This document shows, piece by piece, positions 49,753 through 57,757 of a stretch of 64,000 bases of DNA. Position 1 is the stretch's first letter, and every line of letters starts with the position of its first letter. The notes beneath the pieces are model-generated. The model was not told where the DNA came from. It made no database searches and saw only the letters and a list, made by a program, of their open reading frames with translations. This DNA comes from Streptomyces smyrnaeus. Its GTDB lineage: Bacteria > Actinomycetota > Actinomycetes > Streptomycetales > Streptomycetaceae. The position numbers and the translations under genes are program-made. Where the stretch lies: contig NZ_JAFFZM010000014.1 of the NCBI RefSeq assembly GCF_017676345.1, positions 1-64,000 on the forward strand, read 5' to 3'.

Positions 49753-50392
49753 GACGACGCTCCAGGGCTCGCATCAGCAGGGAAGCCGGGTAGGCGATGA
49801 GGATGAAGGCGATGCCGACGACGGTGATCGGCTCGGTCGGCTGGAAGGTGGTCGCGGTGAACTGCCGCGCCTGGCCGAGCATCTCCAGCGCACCGATCAC
49901 CGCGATCATCGGCGAGTCCTTCAGCATCGCGATCACGTAGTTGCCCAGCGCGGGCACCACGCGGCGGATCGCCTGCGGCAGGATCACGGCGCTCCAGGTG
50001 CGGCCACGCGGCATGCTCAGCGCGGTGCAGGCCTCCCACTGGCCGACCGGCACTCCGTCGATACCGGCGCGGTAGACCTCGGCCGTGTACGTCGAGTAGT
50101 GCAGACCGAGGCCGATGACGCCGGTGGTGAGCGCGGAGAGCGTGACGCCCCACTCCGGCAGTACGTAGAACAGGAAGAACAGCTGCACCAGCAGCGGTGT
50201 GTTGCGGACGAACTCGGTGACGACCATCACCGGCCAGCGGACCACCTTCAGCGGCGAGCGCTGGGCCATCGCCCAGACCAGGCCGAGCGCGAAGGCGATC
50301 AGCGAGCCGAGCACCAGCGCCTGGAGCGTGACGAGCACGCCGTCCCAGAAGCGCGGCATGAAGTCACCGACAGCGGACCAGTCCCACTCCAT
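49742..50392 (-). CDS. ehuD: EhuD-like ABC importer permease
   Basis: The 216-residue permease has five membrane segments and the HisMQ/GlnP-type signature VTLQALVLGSLIAFALGLVWA near the start, TPLLVQLFFLFY, and the EAA loop QWEACTALSMPRGRTWSAVILPQAIRRVVPALGNY. Its ATG at 50392 overlaps the ehuC stop (TGATG). Confidence 0.88.
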   Translation of the reverse strand: MEWDWSAVGDFMPRFWDGVLVTLQALVLGSLIAFALGLVWAMAQRSPLKVVRWPVMVVTEFVRNTPLLVQLFFLFYVLPEWGVTLSALTTGVIGLGLHYSTYTAEVYRAGIDGVPVGQWEACTALSMPRGRTWSAVILPQAIRRVVPALGNYVIAMLKDSPMIAVIGALEMLGQARQFTATTFQPTEPITVVGIAFILIAYPASLLMRALERRLVR

Positions 50393-51129
50393 CAGGCACC
50401 TCCCGCACTGGACTTGGAGACGGCGGTCGCCTGCCGGATGCTGAGCTTCTTCAAGCCCTTGCCCTTCTCCGGGGCCTGGCCGATGCCCGCCTTCGCCTTC
50501 CGCTCCACGGCGCGCATCACCCGCGTCAGCAGGAAGGCCAGGATGAAGTACATGACCAGGATGATCGTGTAGACCGGGGCGCTCTCACCGAGCGCGTTGC
50601 GCACCAGCGCGGCCCCGAAGGTGATGTCGCCGACGCCCAGTACGGACACCAGCGCGGTGCCCTTGAGCAGTTCGATCAGCAGGTTGTTGGCGGGCGGGAT
50701 CATCTCCGGCCACGCCTGCGGCAGCAGGATCTTCGTCAGCCGCTGCCACGGCGAGAAGCTGAGCGCGATGCCCGCCTCCTGCTGGGCCGGTGCCACGGCG
50801 GCCAGTGCGCCGCGCACGATCTCCGAGCCGTAGGCGCCGTACGACAACCCGAGCGCGAGCACCGCCGCCCACATCGGCACCAGCTGCCAGCCGAACGCCA
50901 TCGGGAGCACGAAGAAGATCCAGAACATCAGCACCAGTGCCGACGTCCCCCGGAATATCTCCATGTACAGACCGGAGAGGAACCGGACTATCCACAGCCG
51001 GTGCGTCCTGGCGACACCCACCACGAAGGCGACGAACGCGCCCAGCGCCGCGCTGAAGACGGTCAGCTGGACGGTGACCCAGACACCCTGGAAGAGCAGT
51101 TCCCACAGACCCGCGGTCAGGTTCGTCAT
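50392..51129 (-). CDS. ehuC: EhuC-like ABC importer permease
   Basis: A 245-residue permease from ATG 51129, which overlaps the ehuB stop codon as ATGA; an ATG at 51135 is in frame but less likely. It carries the family motif VTVQLTVFSAALGAFVAFVVGVAR, GTSALVLMFWIFFVLP and the EAA loop QQEAGIALSFSPWQRLTKILLPQAWPEMIPPANN. A basic C-terminal tail of 40 residues extends beyond the last helix. It pairs with EhuD as a heterodimeric channel. Confidence 0.88.
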   Translation of the reverse strand: MTNLTAGLWELLFQGVWVTVQLTVFSAALGAFVAFVVGVARTHRLWIVRFLSGLYMEIFRGTSALVLMFWIFFVLPMAFGWQLVPMWAAVLALGLSYGAYGSEIVRGALAAVAPAQQEAGIALSFSPWQRLTKILLPQAWPEMIPPANNLLIELLKGTALVSVLGVGDITFGAALVRNALGESAPVYTIILVMYFILAFLLTRVMRAVERKAKAGIGQAPEKGKGLKKLSIRQATAVSKSSAGGA

Positions 51130-52052
51130 GCGCAACGCTCCTTCGCGGTCATGTCGGTCATCTCGTCCTCCACGAAGCCGAAGGGCTTCATGAGGCGGAA
51201 GAGTTCACCGCTCTTCTTCATCTTGTGCAGCTCGCGGTTGAACGCGTCCCGGAGTTTCGTTTCCGTCTTACGGAACGCGAATGCGCCGGTGCCGAGGTCG
51301 GGCTTTCCGTCCAGCTTCGGGGTGAAAGCATCGGTGAACTCGGCTTTCCGGCTCTTCGTCTGCCGGACCACGTTGCGAACCGTGACGGCCGTACCGGCGA
51401 AAACATCGGCGCGGCCCTGTTCCACGGCAAGGAGTCCCGCCAGCTGGTCGGGGAGCAGCAGAATTTCCGACTCCTTGATGCCTGCCTCCGCCGCATACGC
51501 GATTTCCGCGTACCCGGTGCCGGTGGCCATCTTGGCGCCGCTCTTCTTGATGTCCTCGTAGTTGTGCAGGTTCTTGGGATTCCCCTTGCGCACGATAAAC
51601 GCGTCGCGCATCTCGTACTCGGGGTCGGCGAACAGGACCTGTTTGCACCGAACGGGCGTTATGTACATACCGGCCGCGACCACGTCGAACTGCTGCGAGT
51701 TGAGCCCCGGGATCAGCGAGTTGAACTCGGTCGGGAACGGCTGGACCTTCGGGACCCCCAGCCTCTCGAAGATGACGCGCGCGATCGCCGGTGAGCTCCC
51801 CGTCAGCTCGCCGTCCTTGTCGATGTAGCTGTAGGGCTGTTCACCGGCGAGGCCCAGCTTCACCGTGCCCTGGGCCTTCAGCCGTTCCAGAAGATCCCCC
51901 CCGTTCTGGGTGTCCGCGCTGGACACCCGGCTGCAGGCGGTTGTTGCGCCGAGCGCACTCACCGCACTCAAGGACGCCGCCCCCGCGAGCAGCGACCGAC
52001 GGCTCAAACGTCTCCCGGCACCTGCCGTGTTGTTCCTCTGTGGTGGAGCCAT
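51126..52052 (-). CDS. ehuB: EhuB-like solute-binding protein (lipoprotein, Tat-type signal)
   Basis: The 308-residue binding protein has a twin-arginine-like signal (RRLSRRSLLAGAASL) ending in a lipobox with Cys40 (ATTACSR). The mature part is a periplasmic-binding-protein type 2 fold. SLIPGLNSQQFDVVAAGMYITPVRCKQVLFADP and RKGNPKNLHNYEDIKKSGAKM strongly resemble the ectoine/hydroxyectoine receptor EhuB. Because neither ectoine-hydrolase nor eutBC-type genes are nearby, another small zwitterion or carboxylate is possible. First gene of the operon. Confidence 0.88.
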   Translation of the reverse strand: MAPPQRNNTAGAGRRLSRRSLLAGAASLSAVSALGATTACSRVSSADTQNGGDLLERLKAQGTVKLGLAGEQPYSYIDKDGELTGSSPAIARVIFERLGVPKVQPFPTEFNSLIPGLNSQQFDVVAAGMYITPVRCKQVLFADPEYEMRDAFIVRKGNPKNLHNYEDIKKSGAKMATGTGYAEIAYAAEAGIKESEILLLPDQLAGLLAVEQGRADVFAGTAVTVRNVVRQTKSRKAEFTDAFTPKLDGKPDLGTGAFAFRKTETKLRDAFNRELHKMKKSGELFRLMKPFGFVEDEMTDMTAKERCA

Positions 52053-52176
52053 GGGCGCGCGTATACCCAGGCGTACTGAAGATATGCGGATAATTTCAAG
52101 CCGTTATGGGGTCGCGCTGAGGCCGACATCTGGGCCACCATTAGCGGGTAAATGACCACCCTGGTGCGGAGGCACG

Positions 52177-52698
52177 ATGGCTGAGCGCTTCATTGAAGTG
52201 TCGTTGGACAAGCGGGGAGTGAGCTGCACGGCAAAGCTGCTCGACGACCGCGCACCGATCACCTGCGCCGCGGTGTGGGATGCGCTGCCGCTGGGCGGCG
52301 ACGTCTACCACGCGAAGTATGCGCGCAACGAGATCTACGCCCTCATTCCCCCCTTTGCCCCGCAGGAGCCGCCTCTGGAGAATCCGACCATTACCCCCAT
52401 TCCCGGTGACCTCTGCTATTTCACCTTCACCAACACCCAGTTGGCCACGCCGGGGTACGGGTACGAGGCCGCGGCCGAGCAGCAGGGCGGCCAGGCGGCA
52501 CACGTCGAGCACTCCACCGTCGTCGACCTCGCGCTGTTCTACGAGCGCAACAACCTGCTGATCAACGGCGATGCCGGCTGGGTGCCCGGCATCGTGTGGG
52601 GGCAGGTGGTCGAGGGGCTCGACGCCATGGCGGAGGCCTGCCAGGACCTGTGGCGGTCCGGCGCCATCGGCGAGACCCTCAACTTCCGCCGAGCCTGA
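52177..52698 (+). CDS. DUF3830 family protein (cyclophilin-like fold)
   Basis: ATG 52177 has GGAGG upstream. The 173-residue protein begins FIEVSLDKRGVSCTAKLLDDRAPITCAAVWDALPLGG and contains KYARNEIYALIPPF and PIPGDLCYF, the DUF3830 pattern. Its fold should be the small cyclophilin-like barrel. Members occur beside amino-acid and ectoine-type ABC importers and amidases; a substrate-binding or enzymatic role is suspected, not shown. It is transcribed divergently from ehuB across 124 AT-richer bases that must hold both promoters. Confidence 0.85.
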   Translation: MAERFIEVSLDKRGVSCTAKLLDDRAPITCAAVWDALPLGGDVYHAKYARNEIYALIPPFAPQEPPLENPTITPIPGDLCYFTFTNTQLATPGYGYEAAAEQQGGQAAHVEHSTVVDLALFYERNNLLINGDAGWVPGIVWGQVVEGLDAMAEACQDLWRSGAIGETLNFRRA

Positions 52699-52712
52699 CA
52701 CCTGACAGCAGT

Positions 52713-52744
52713 GCCCGTCGGGGGGTGAGGCCTCCCCGACGGGC
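52713..52744. terminator. Hairpin between DUF3830 and amidase genes
   Basis: An 11-bp stem (GCCCGTCGGGG 52713-52723 with CCCCGACGGGC 52734-52744) lies between the convergent genes. Confidence 0.75.
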
Positions 52745-52758
52745 CCGTAACGACGCCC

Positions 52759-54171
52759 TCAGCCGAGGGCCGAGGGCACCTGGGCGGCGACGCCCGCCTC
52801 GAACAGCGCGTGCGAGGCGCTCAGCACGAGGGCGTCGGCGTGCCGGGGCCCCACCAGTTGGAGCCCGACGGGCAGACCCGCCCCGTCGACACCGCACGGC
52901 ACCGAGGCCGCGGGCTGCTGCGTCATGTTGAACGGGTAGGAGAACGGCGTCCACCCGGTCCACCGGGTGTGGGACGAGCCGCGCGGCACCTCCACCCCCG
53001 CCTCGAAGGCGGTGATCGGCATGGTCGGCGTCACCAGCAGGTCGTACCGCTCGTGGAAGGCGCCCATCAGCCGGCCCAGCTCCATCCGCTCGTCCACGGC
53101 GGCCAGATACTCCAGCGCGCTGCGCGCGGCACCGTCCGCGCAGATCTCCTGCAAGCCGGGATCAAGACTCTCGCGCTGATCTTGGCTGAAACCTTGAGTG
53201 ACCCGCGCCGCACCGCTGAACCACAGCGTGTGGAAGGAATCGACCGGATCGGCGAACCCCGGATCCGCCTCCTCCACCACCGCGCCCAGCTCCGCCAGCA
53301 GCGCGACCGCCTCGCGTACCGCGGCCGCGACGTCCGGCTCCACCGGTACCCGGCCCCCGAAGTCGGGACTGAAGGCCACCCGCAGCCCGCGCACCCCCTC
53401 GGCCCCGGCGGCCAGCGCCCCGCGGAAGCTGTGCGGCACCGGGCCCAGGTGCGACCAGTCCCGCGGGTCCGGCGAGCTGATCACATCCATCAGCAGGGCC
53501 GCGTCCTCCGCGTCCCGGGTCATCGGGCCGACGTGCGCCAGCGTCCCGAAGGCACTCGCGGGATAGATGGGCACCCGCCCGTAGGTGGGCTTCAGCGCGA
53601 AGATCCCGCAGAAGGAGGCCGGGATCCGCACCGACCCGCCACCGTCCGTGCCCAGCGACAGCGGCCCGGCACCCGCCGCGACGGCCGCCGCGCTGCCCCC
53701 GCTGGAGCCGCCGGCGGTGCGGTCGGGCGCGTACGGGTTGCCGGTCACTCCGTGCCGGGGGCTGTCGGTGACCCCCTTCCAGCCGAACTCGGGCGTCGTC
53801 GTCTTGCCCAGGAAGACGGCGCCGCTCTCCCGCAGCCGGGCGACCGAGGGCGCGTCCTCGTCCCCGGGGCCGCCGTCCCCCACGGCCCAGGAGCCCTTGA
53901 AGGTGGGCCCGCCGCGCTGCAGCAGGATGTCCTTGACGGTCACCGGCACCCCGTCCACCGGGCCCGCCGGCTCACCGCGCTGCCAGCGTCCCGCCGACTC
54001 CTCGGCCTGCCGCAGCGCGTCCTCGCTGTCGATGCGGACGAACGCGTTGACGCGCTCCTGTGTCTGTGCCGCGCGATCCAGCGCCGCCCGGGTGACCTCC
54101 ACGGGAGTGAAGTCCCCCGTTTCATAGCCCGCCACGAGCTGGGTCGCGGTCAGGGCGTTGAGATCGGACAT
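52759..54171 (-). CDS. Amidase (amidase-signature family)
   Basis: From ATG 54171 (MSDLNALTATQLVAGYETGDF) the 470-residue enzyme has the complete Ser-cisSer-Lys triad: Lys80 (VPVTVKDIL), cis-Ser156 (TAGGSSGGSAAAV) and nucleophile Ser180 (GTDGGGSVRIPASF). It hydrolyses a C-N amide bond, with substrate undefined. Context (importer, hydroxyacid dehydrogenase, isomerase-like enzymes) suggests it opens or deaminates the imported compound or a downstream intermediate. The upstream extension to 54294 is repeat DNA. Confidence 0.93.
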   Translation of the reverse strand: MSDLNALTATQLVAGYETGDFTPVEVTRAALDRAAQTQERVNAFVRIDSEDALRQAEESAGRWQRGEPAGPVDGVPVTVKDILLQRGGPTFKGSWAVGDGGPGDEDAPSVARLRESGAVFLGKTTTPEFGWKGVTDSPRHGVTGNPYAPDRTAGGSSGGSAAAVAAGAGPLSLGTDGGGSVRIPASFCGIFALKPTYGRVPIYPASAFGTLAHVGPMTRDAEDAALLMDVISSPDPRDWSHLGPVPHSFRGALAAGAEGVRGLRVAFSPDFGGRVPVEPDVAAAVREAVALLAELGAVVEEADPGFADPVDSFHTLWFSGAARVTQGFSQDQRESLDPGLQEICADGAARSALEYLAAVDERMELGRLMGAFHERYDLLVTPTMPITAFEAGVEVPRGSSHTRWTGWTPFSYPFNMTQQPAASVPCGVDGAGLPVGLQLVGPRHADALVLSASHALFEAGVAAQVPSALG

Positions 54172-54253
54172 GACGAAACCTCCCGAGAGACCGGGCACCC
54201 CGCAAGGCGGACTGCCACAGGAACACGAGCCTTGGCCCGCACCGCGCCCAAGG

Positions 54254-54324
54254 CGTGAAGAAACGACCCGCGTGAAGAAACGACCCGGTGACACGAGATC
54301 CGGTGACCGGTGACCGGTGACCGG
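54254..54324. repeat. Two tandem-repeat arrays between amidase and dehydrogenase genes
   Basis: A 17-bp unit CGTGAAGAAACGACCCG is duplicated perfectly (54254-54270, 54271-54287). Just beyond, the palindrome CCGGTGACCGG occurs three times with a 7-bp period (54300-54310, 54307-54317, 54314-54324). The same palindrome is arrayed at 57573-57604. Confidence 0.85.
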
Positions 54325-54386
54325 GAACGGGTCCCGGTGGAGCGAGCCGGCAGCAGGCGCCCCTCAGGGCGCCTGCTGCCCGCCGG

Positions 54387-55370
54387 TCAGTCCGTCGGCG
54401 CCGCGGGGGCGCTCGGAACGTAGCCGAGGTGCTTGTCGACGACGTTGAGCAGCGGCTCGCCCGCCTCCCAGCGGTCGAAATTGTCGAGGAACTGCTCCGC
54501 CAGGTCGTCGCGCCAGCCGACCGTGTCACCGCTCATATGGGGCGAGATGAGCAGTCCGGGCACGTCCCACAGCTTGCTGTCGGCCGGCAGCGGCTCCTCG
54601 GCGAACACATCCAGCGCCGCGCCCTTGATCCGGTGCTTGAGCAGCGCGTCCATCAGATCGTCCTCGACCACGTGCGCCCCCCTGCCCACGTTCACGAAGT
54701 GGGCCCCGGGCTTCATCCGCGCAAACATCCCGGCGTCGAACATTCCCGTCGACTCCTGGGTCAGCGGCGCCACGCATACGACCCAGTCGGCCTCGCCGAG
54801 CAGGCCGGGCAGGGAAGCGGTGCTGTGGACGCGCCCGAATTCGGGGTCGCCCTCCCGCGCCGTCCGCCCGACGAGGTCCACTTTGACACCGAGTGCCAGC
54901 AGCGCGCGCCCGATTTCCCGGCCGATCGGCCCGGAGCCGACGACCGTCGCGCGACTTCCGCCCACGCGGAATGTCTCCCGGTGCCGCCAGCGCCGCTGTC
55001 GTTGCAATTCCCATGTGCCACGGAAGTCCTTGGCCATGGCCAGTACGAGCCCGAGGACGTATTCGGCAATGGGACGGTCGAAGACGCCTCGTGCATTTGT
55101 GATGACGGTCTCACGACCGTCGGCGAGCTCCGGCAGCAGCCGGTCCACTCCGGCGCTGGGCGTGTGCACCCAGCGCGGCCTCTGCCCGTCGCCCGGCCAT
55201 GCCTCGCGCACCGCGTCGGAGAGGAAGTCCCAGACCAACAGTACGTCGGCCTCGGGGAGTTGGGCGGCGAGAGTCTTCTCGTCGGCGTGCATGACGCGCG
55301 CGCGTCCCGCGAGTCGGTCGAGCCGGGGAAGCGGCTCGGCGTCGAGGACAAGAACGCAGGTTTCGGACAT
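54387..55370 (-). CDS. D-2-hydroxyacid dehydrogenase
   Basis: A 327-residue NAD(P)-dependent enzyme that interconverts 2-hydroxy- and 2-ketoacids. The Rossmann motif is VVGSGPIGREIGRALLALG, the catalytic Arg is in FVNVGRGAHVVEDDL, Glu in LDVFAEEPLP and His in LLISPHMSGDT. WVHTPSAGVDRLL in the substrate domain is also typical. It is divergent from the first isomerase-like gene; a perfect palindrome CGTTTCGAAACG sits 12 bases before its start codon. Confidence 0.93.
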   Translation of the reverse strand: MSETCVLVLDAEPLPRLDRLAGRARVMHADEKTLAAQLPEADVLLVWDFLSDAVREAWPGDGQRPRWVHTPSAGVDRLLPELADGRETVITNARGVFDRPIAEYVLGLVLAMAKDFRGTWELQRQRRWRHRETFRVGGSRATVVGSGPIGREIGRALLALGVKVDLVGRTAREGDPEFGRVHSTASLPGLLGEADWVVCVAPLTQESTGMFDAGMFARMKPGAHFVNVGRGAHVVEDDLMDALLKHRIKGAALDVFAEEPLPADSKLWDVPGLLISPHMSGDTVGWRDDLAEQFLDNFDRWEAGEPLLNVVDKHLGYVPSAPAAPTD

Positions 55371-55381
55371 AGGCAGGAAAC

Positions 55382-55393
55382 CGTTTCGAAACG
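55382..55393. promoter_or_regulatory. Perfect 12-bp palindrome, candidate operator
   Basis: CGTTTCGAAACG lies in the 237-bp divergent region, 12 bases upstream of the dehydrogenase start codon. The surrounding region (to about 55560) is AT-richer than average and includes TTTGCTTTTCCTCTGAC, a likely promoter zone for both divergent genes. Confidence 0.55.
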
Positions 55394-55607
55394 CAGGGAC
55401 GGTTGGCTGAACGTGTGAGCCGGGGAGGGACGGGAACCAGCCTCAGATGGCGGGATTGACCACGGTAGGGAGCAGAAACTACCTTCGTCAACAAAGACAT
55501 CTGTCCCGGCGTCCCGGCTTCTGACCGGCTTTGCTTTTCCTCTGACTTCCCTTGACTCAGGGGCCTTCTGGCCATGAGCCTTCCCCTCCGTTCTTTTGGG
55601 GCCCGAA

Positions 55608-56576
55608 ATGGACGTCTCCTTCCTCGGCGGACCGTTGCCGCAGCGCGGCGTGGGAATCGTCGCTCCCTTCGACTTCGCACTGGACCGTGAGCTCTGGCGC
55701 TGGGTGCCGGACGACGTGTCCTTGCATCTGACCCGAACTCCCTTCGTCCCCGTGGAGGTCAGCCTCGACCTCGCCCGCCTGGTCAGCGAGCACGAGACGC
55801 TGCGCGAGGCGGTACGGGCGCTGTGCGCGGTGGCTCCCGAAGTGGTGGCCTACGCCTGCACATCGGGCAGCTTCGTGGGCGGTACCGCCGGTGAACGGGC
55901 CATGGCGGCTGCCATGGCGGAGGCCGGTGACATCCCCGCCCTCACCACCTCGGGTGCGCTTCTGGACGCGCTGCGTGAGATCGACGCGCGGCGCATCGCC
56001 ATCGTCACCCCGTACACCAAATCGGTCACCGACTCCCTGGAGGAGTACCTGGACGAGGCCGGTATCGGCATCACCGGGCGCTGCTACATGGGGCTGACCC
56101 GGGAGATCTGGCGGGTGGCCTACCGGGACGTGGTCGACATGGCGCGGGAGGCGGTGGTGGACGCGCCGGACGCGCTGTTCATCTCCTGTACCAACCTCCC
56201 GACGTACGACGTCATCCCGCAGCTGGAGGCCGAGTTGCGGATGCCGGTGCTCTCCGCCAACCAGGTCACCATGTGGGCGGCGCTGCGCTCGGTCGGCAAG
56301 CAGGCGGTCGGCCCCTACCAGGCGCTGCTCGACCCGGTCGCCCGACGCGGCCCGGCCGCCATGACGTCCACCACCGGCACCCAGCCGGTGGCCCACGAGA
56401 CGGACGGGCTGGTCGAGCCGGAAGAGCAGCAGAAACACGAGCCGGAGGCCGCGCTGGCGGGCGCCGGCACCGATTCGTCGGCGTCCGCCGAGCCGCTGGA
56501 GGGCACCTCCGACCTCGGCTACGGACAGTCCGGACATCCGGAGGAGTGGGGCGGCGGCACACAGCCCCCGGCCTGA
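55608..56576 (+). CDS. Asp/Glu racemase superfamily enzyme, maleate isomerase/EutA type (both Cys present)
   Basis: The 322-residue product from ATG 55608 (weak ribosome site) has the two-domain Asp/Glu racemase fold. Both catalytic cysteines are present: Cys84 (VAYACTSGSFVGG) and Cys194 (LFISCTNLPTYDV), as in maleate cis-trans isomerase. The same family includes EutA of ectoine utilisation and arylmalonate decarboxylase. The last 80 residues are a hydrophilic Glu/Gly/Ser-rich tail absent from typical members. Its neighbour at 56798 is a paralogue without the second Cys. Confidence 0.9.
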   Translation: MDVSFLGGPLPQRGVGIVAPFDFALDRELWRWVPDDVSLHLTRTPFVPVEVSLDLARLVSEHETLREAVRALCAVAPEVVAYACTSGSFVGGTAGERAMAAAMAEAGDIPALTTSGALLDALREIDARRIAIVTPYTKSVTDSLEEYLDEAGIGITGRCYMGLTREIWRVAYRDVVDMAREAVVDAPDALFISCTNLPTYDVIPQLEAELRMPVLSANQVTMWAALRSVGKQAVGPYQALLDPVARRGPAAMTSTTGTQPVAHETDGLVEPEEQQKHEPEAALAGAGTDSSASAEPLEGTSDLGYGQSGHPEEWGGGTQPPA

Positions 56577-56797
56577 CCTCCCCCACCGGCTCCGAACGGC
56601 CCGGCCCGTTCCGTACGAAACAACCTTCCGTACGACCCAACCGCCGTACCGCTACCGGCAGTACGGCGGCCGAGTACGCGCGTACGCCCCGCTGCGTGCG
56701 TACGCGCCCCCTCTCGCAGCACCCCCGGATCCACCCCGCAGCACACCCCCCACGCACACACCCCACACCCAGCTTTGAGCACGCACAGGAGGCGTAG
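56577..56797. promoter_or_regulatory. Intergenic region with duplicated TTCCGTACGA motif
   Basis: TTCCGTACGA occurs at 56609-56618 and 56626-56635, 17 bp apart, followed by several CGTAC-containing palindromic stretches up to about 56705. The 221-bp gap between the two paralogues suggests separate regulation of the second. Confidence 0.4.
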
Positions 56798-57535
56798 ATG
56801 GCACAGGCGGCATCGGCACCGGCGGTCGGATTCCTCTACCCCGGCTACTCGGCCGAGGACGACTACCCGAGGCTGGAGCGCATCCTCGCCGAGGCGGGCG
56901 CCGAAGTACGGCTGCCGCTCGTGCACACCGACATCGGCGAGGACGCCCACCGGGTGGACGCCCTGCTGGAGATGGGCTCGGCCGCACGGCTCGCCGCGAA
57001 GGTCGAGGAGGCCAAGGGCCACGGCATCCAGGCCGTGGTGTGGGCCTGCACCAGCGCCAGCTTCGTCTTCGGCTGGGACGGCGCGCACGACCAGGTGCGG
57101 GAGCTGGGCCAGACGGCGGGGCTGCCGGCCTCCAGCACCTCCTTCGCCTTCGCCCACGCCGTACGCGACCTGGGCGTCGAGCGGGTCAGCATCGCCGCGA
57201 CCTACCCCGAGGACGTTGCCGAACTGTTCACCGGCTTCCTCAAGGCGGCGGGCGCCGAGGTGGTCGCCATGCGCGGCAGCGGCATCATCACCGCCGCCGA
57301 GGTGGGCACCTGGGGCGAGGAGGAGGTGCTGGCACTGGCCCGTGGCGGCGACCACCCGGACGCCCAGGCGGTGCTGCTGCCGGACACCGCGCTGCACACC
57401 GCCGCCTACATCCCGGCCCTGGAGGCCGAGCTGGGCAAGCCCGTGCTGACGGCGAACCAGGTCACCGCCAAGGAGGGGCTGCGGCTGCTGGACCTCAAGG
57501 TCCACTGCCCGGCACTGGGCAAACTCTTCTCCTGA
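56798..57535 (+). CDS. Asp/Glu racemase superfamily enzyme, single-Cys (arylmalonate-decarboxylase-like)
   Basis: This 245-residue paralogue of the preceding enzyme has the first catalytic Cys (Cys84 in VVWACTSASFVFG). Where the second Cys should be it reads AVLLPDTALHTAAYIP, with Asp196 near the expected position. Loss of one Cys excludes the two-base racemase mechanism but would fit a decarboxylase or a modified isomerase. No signal peptide. ATG 56798 has AGGAGG upstream. Confidence 0.88.
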   Translation: MAQAASAPAVGFLYPGYSAEDDYPRLERILAEAGAEVRLPLVHTDIGEDAHRVDALLEMGSAARLAAKVEEAKGHGIQAVVWACTSASFVFGWDGAHDQVRELGQTAGLPASSTSFAFAHAVRDLGVERVSIAATYPEDVAELFTGFLKAAGAEVVAMRGSGIITAAEVGTWGEEEVLALARGGDHPDAQAVLLPDTALHTAAYIPALEAELGKPVLTANQVTAKEGLRLLDLKVHCPALGKLFS

Positions 57536-57572
57536 CGGAACCGCTCACCTGAAACCCCGCGCCCGTCGGTGG

Positions 57573-57604
57573 CCGGTCACCGGCCGCCGGTCACCGGTCA
57601 CCGG
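57573..57604. repeat. Array of CCGGTCACCGG palindromes
   Basis: Three copies (57573-57583, 57587-57597, 57594-57604) of the palindrome that is also arrayed at 54300-54324, here in the 222-bp gap before the LLM-type oxidoreductase gene. Confidence 0.8.
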
Positions 57605-57757
57605 CAGGCGCGGGCCCCGACTCGCTCGCGGCGCGGCGAGCGGGAGCCGGGAGCCCGGGAAGACAGCGGCCTGCTGATGCGTTACCGCCCCGTGGCCCGT
57701 GCACCCTCCGTGGGAGCGGGTCCGCGCAACGGAACGCAGGAGGAAGGCGAAGCCATC

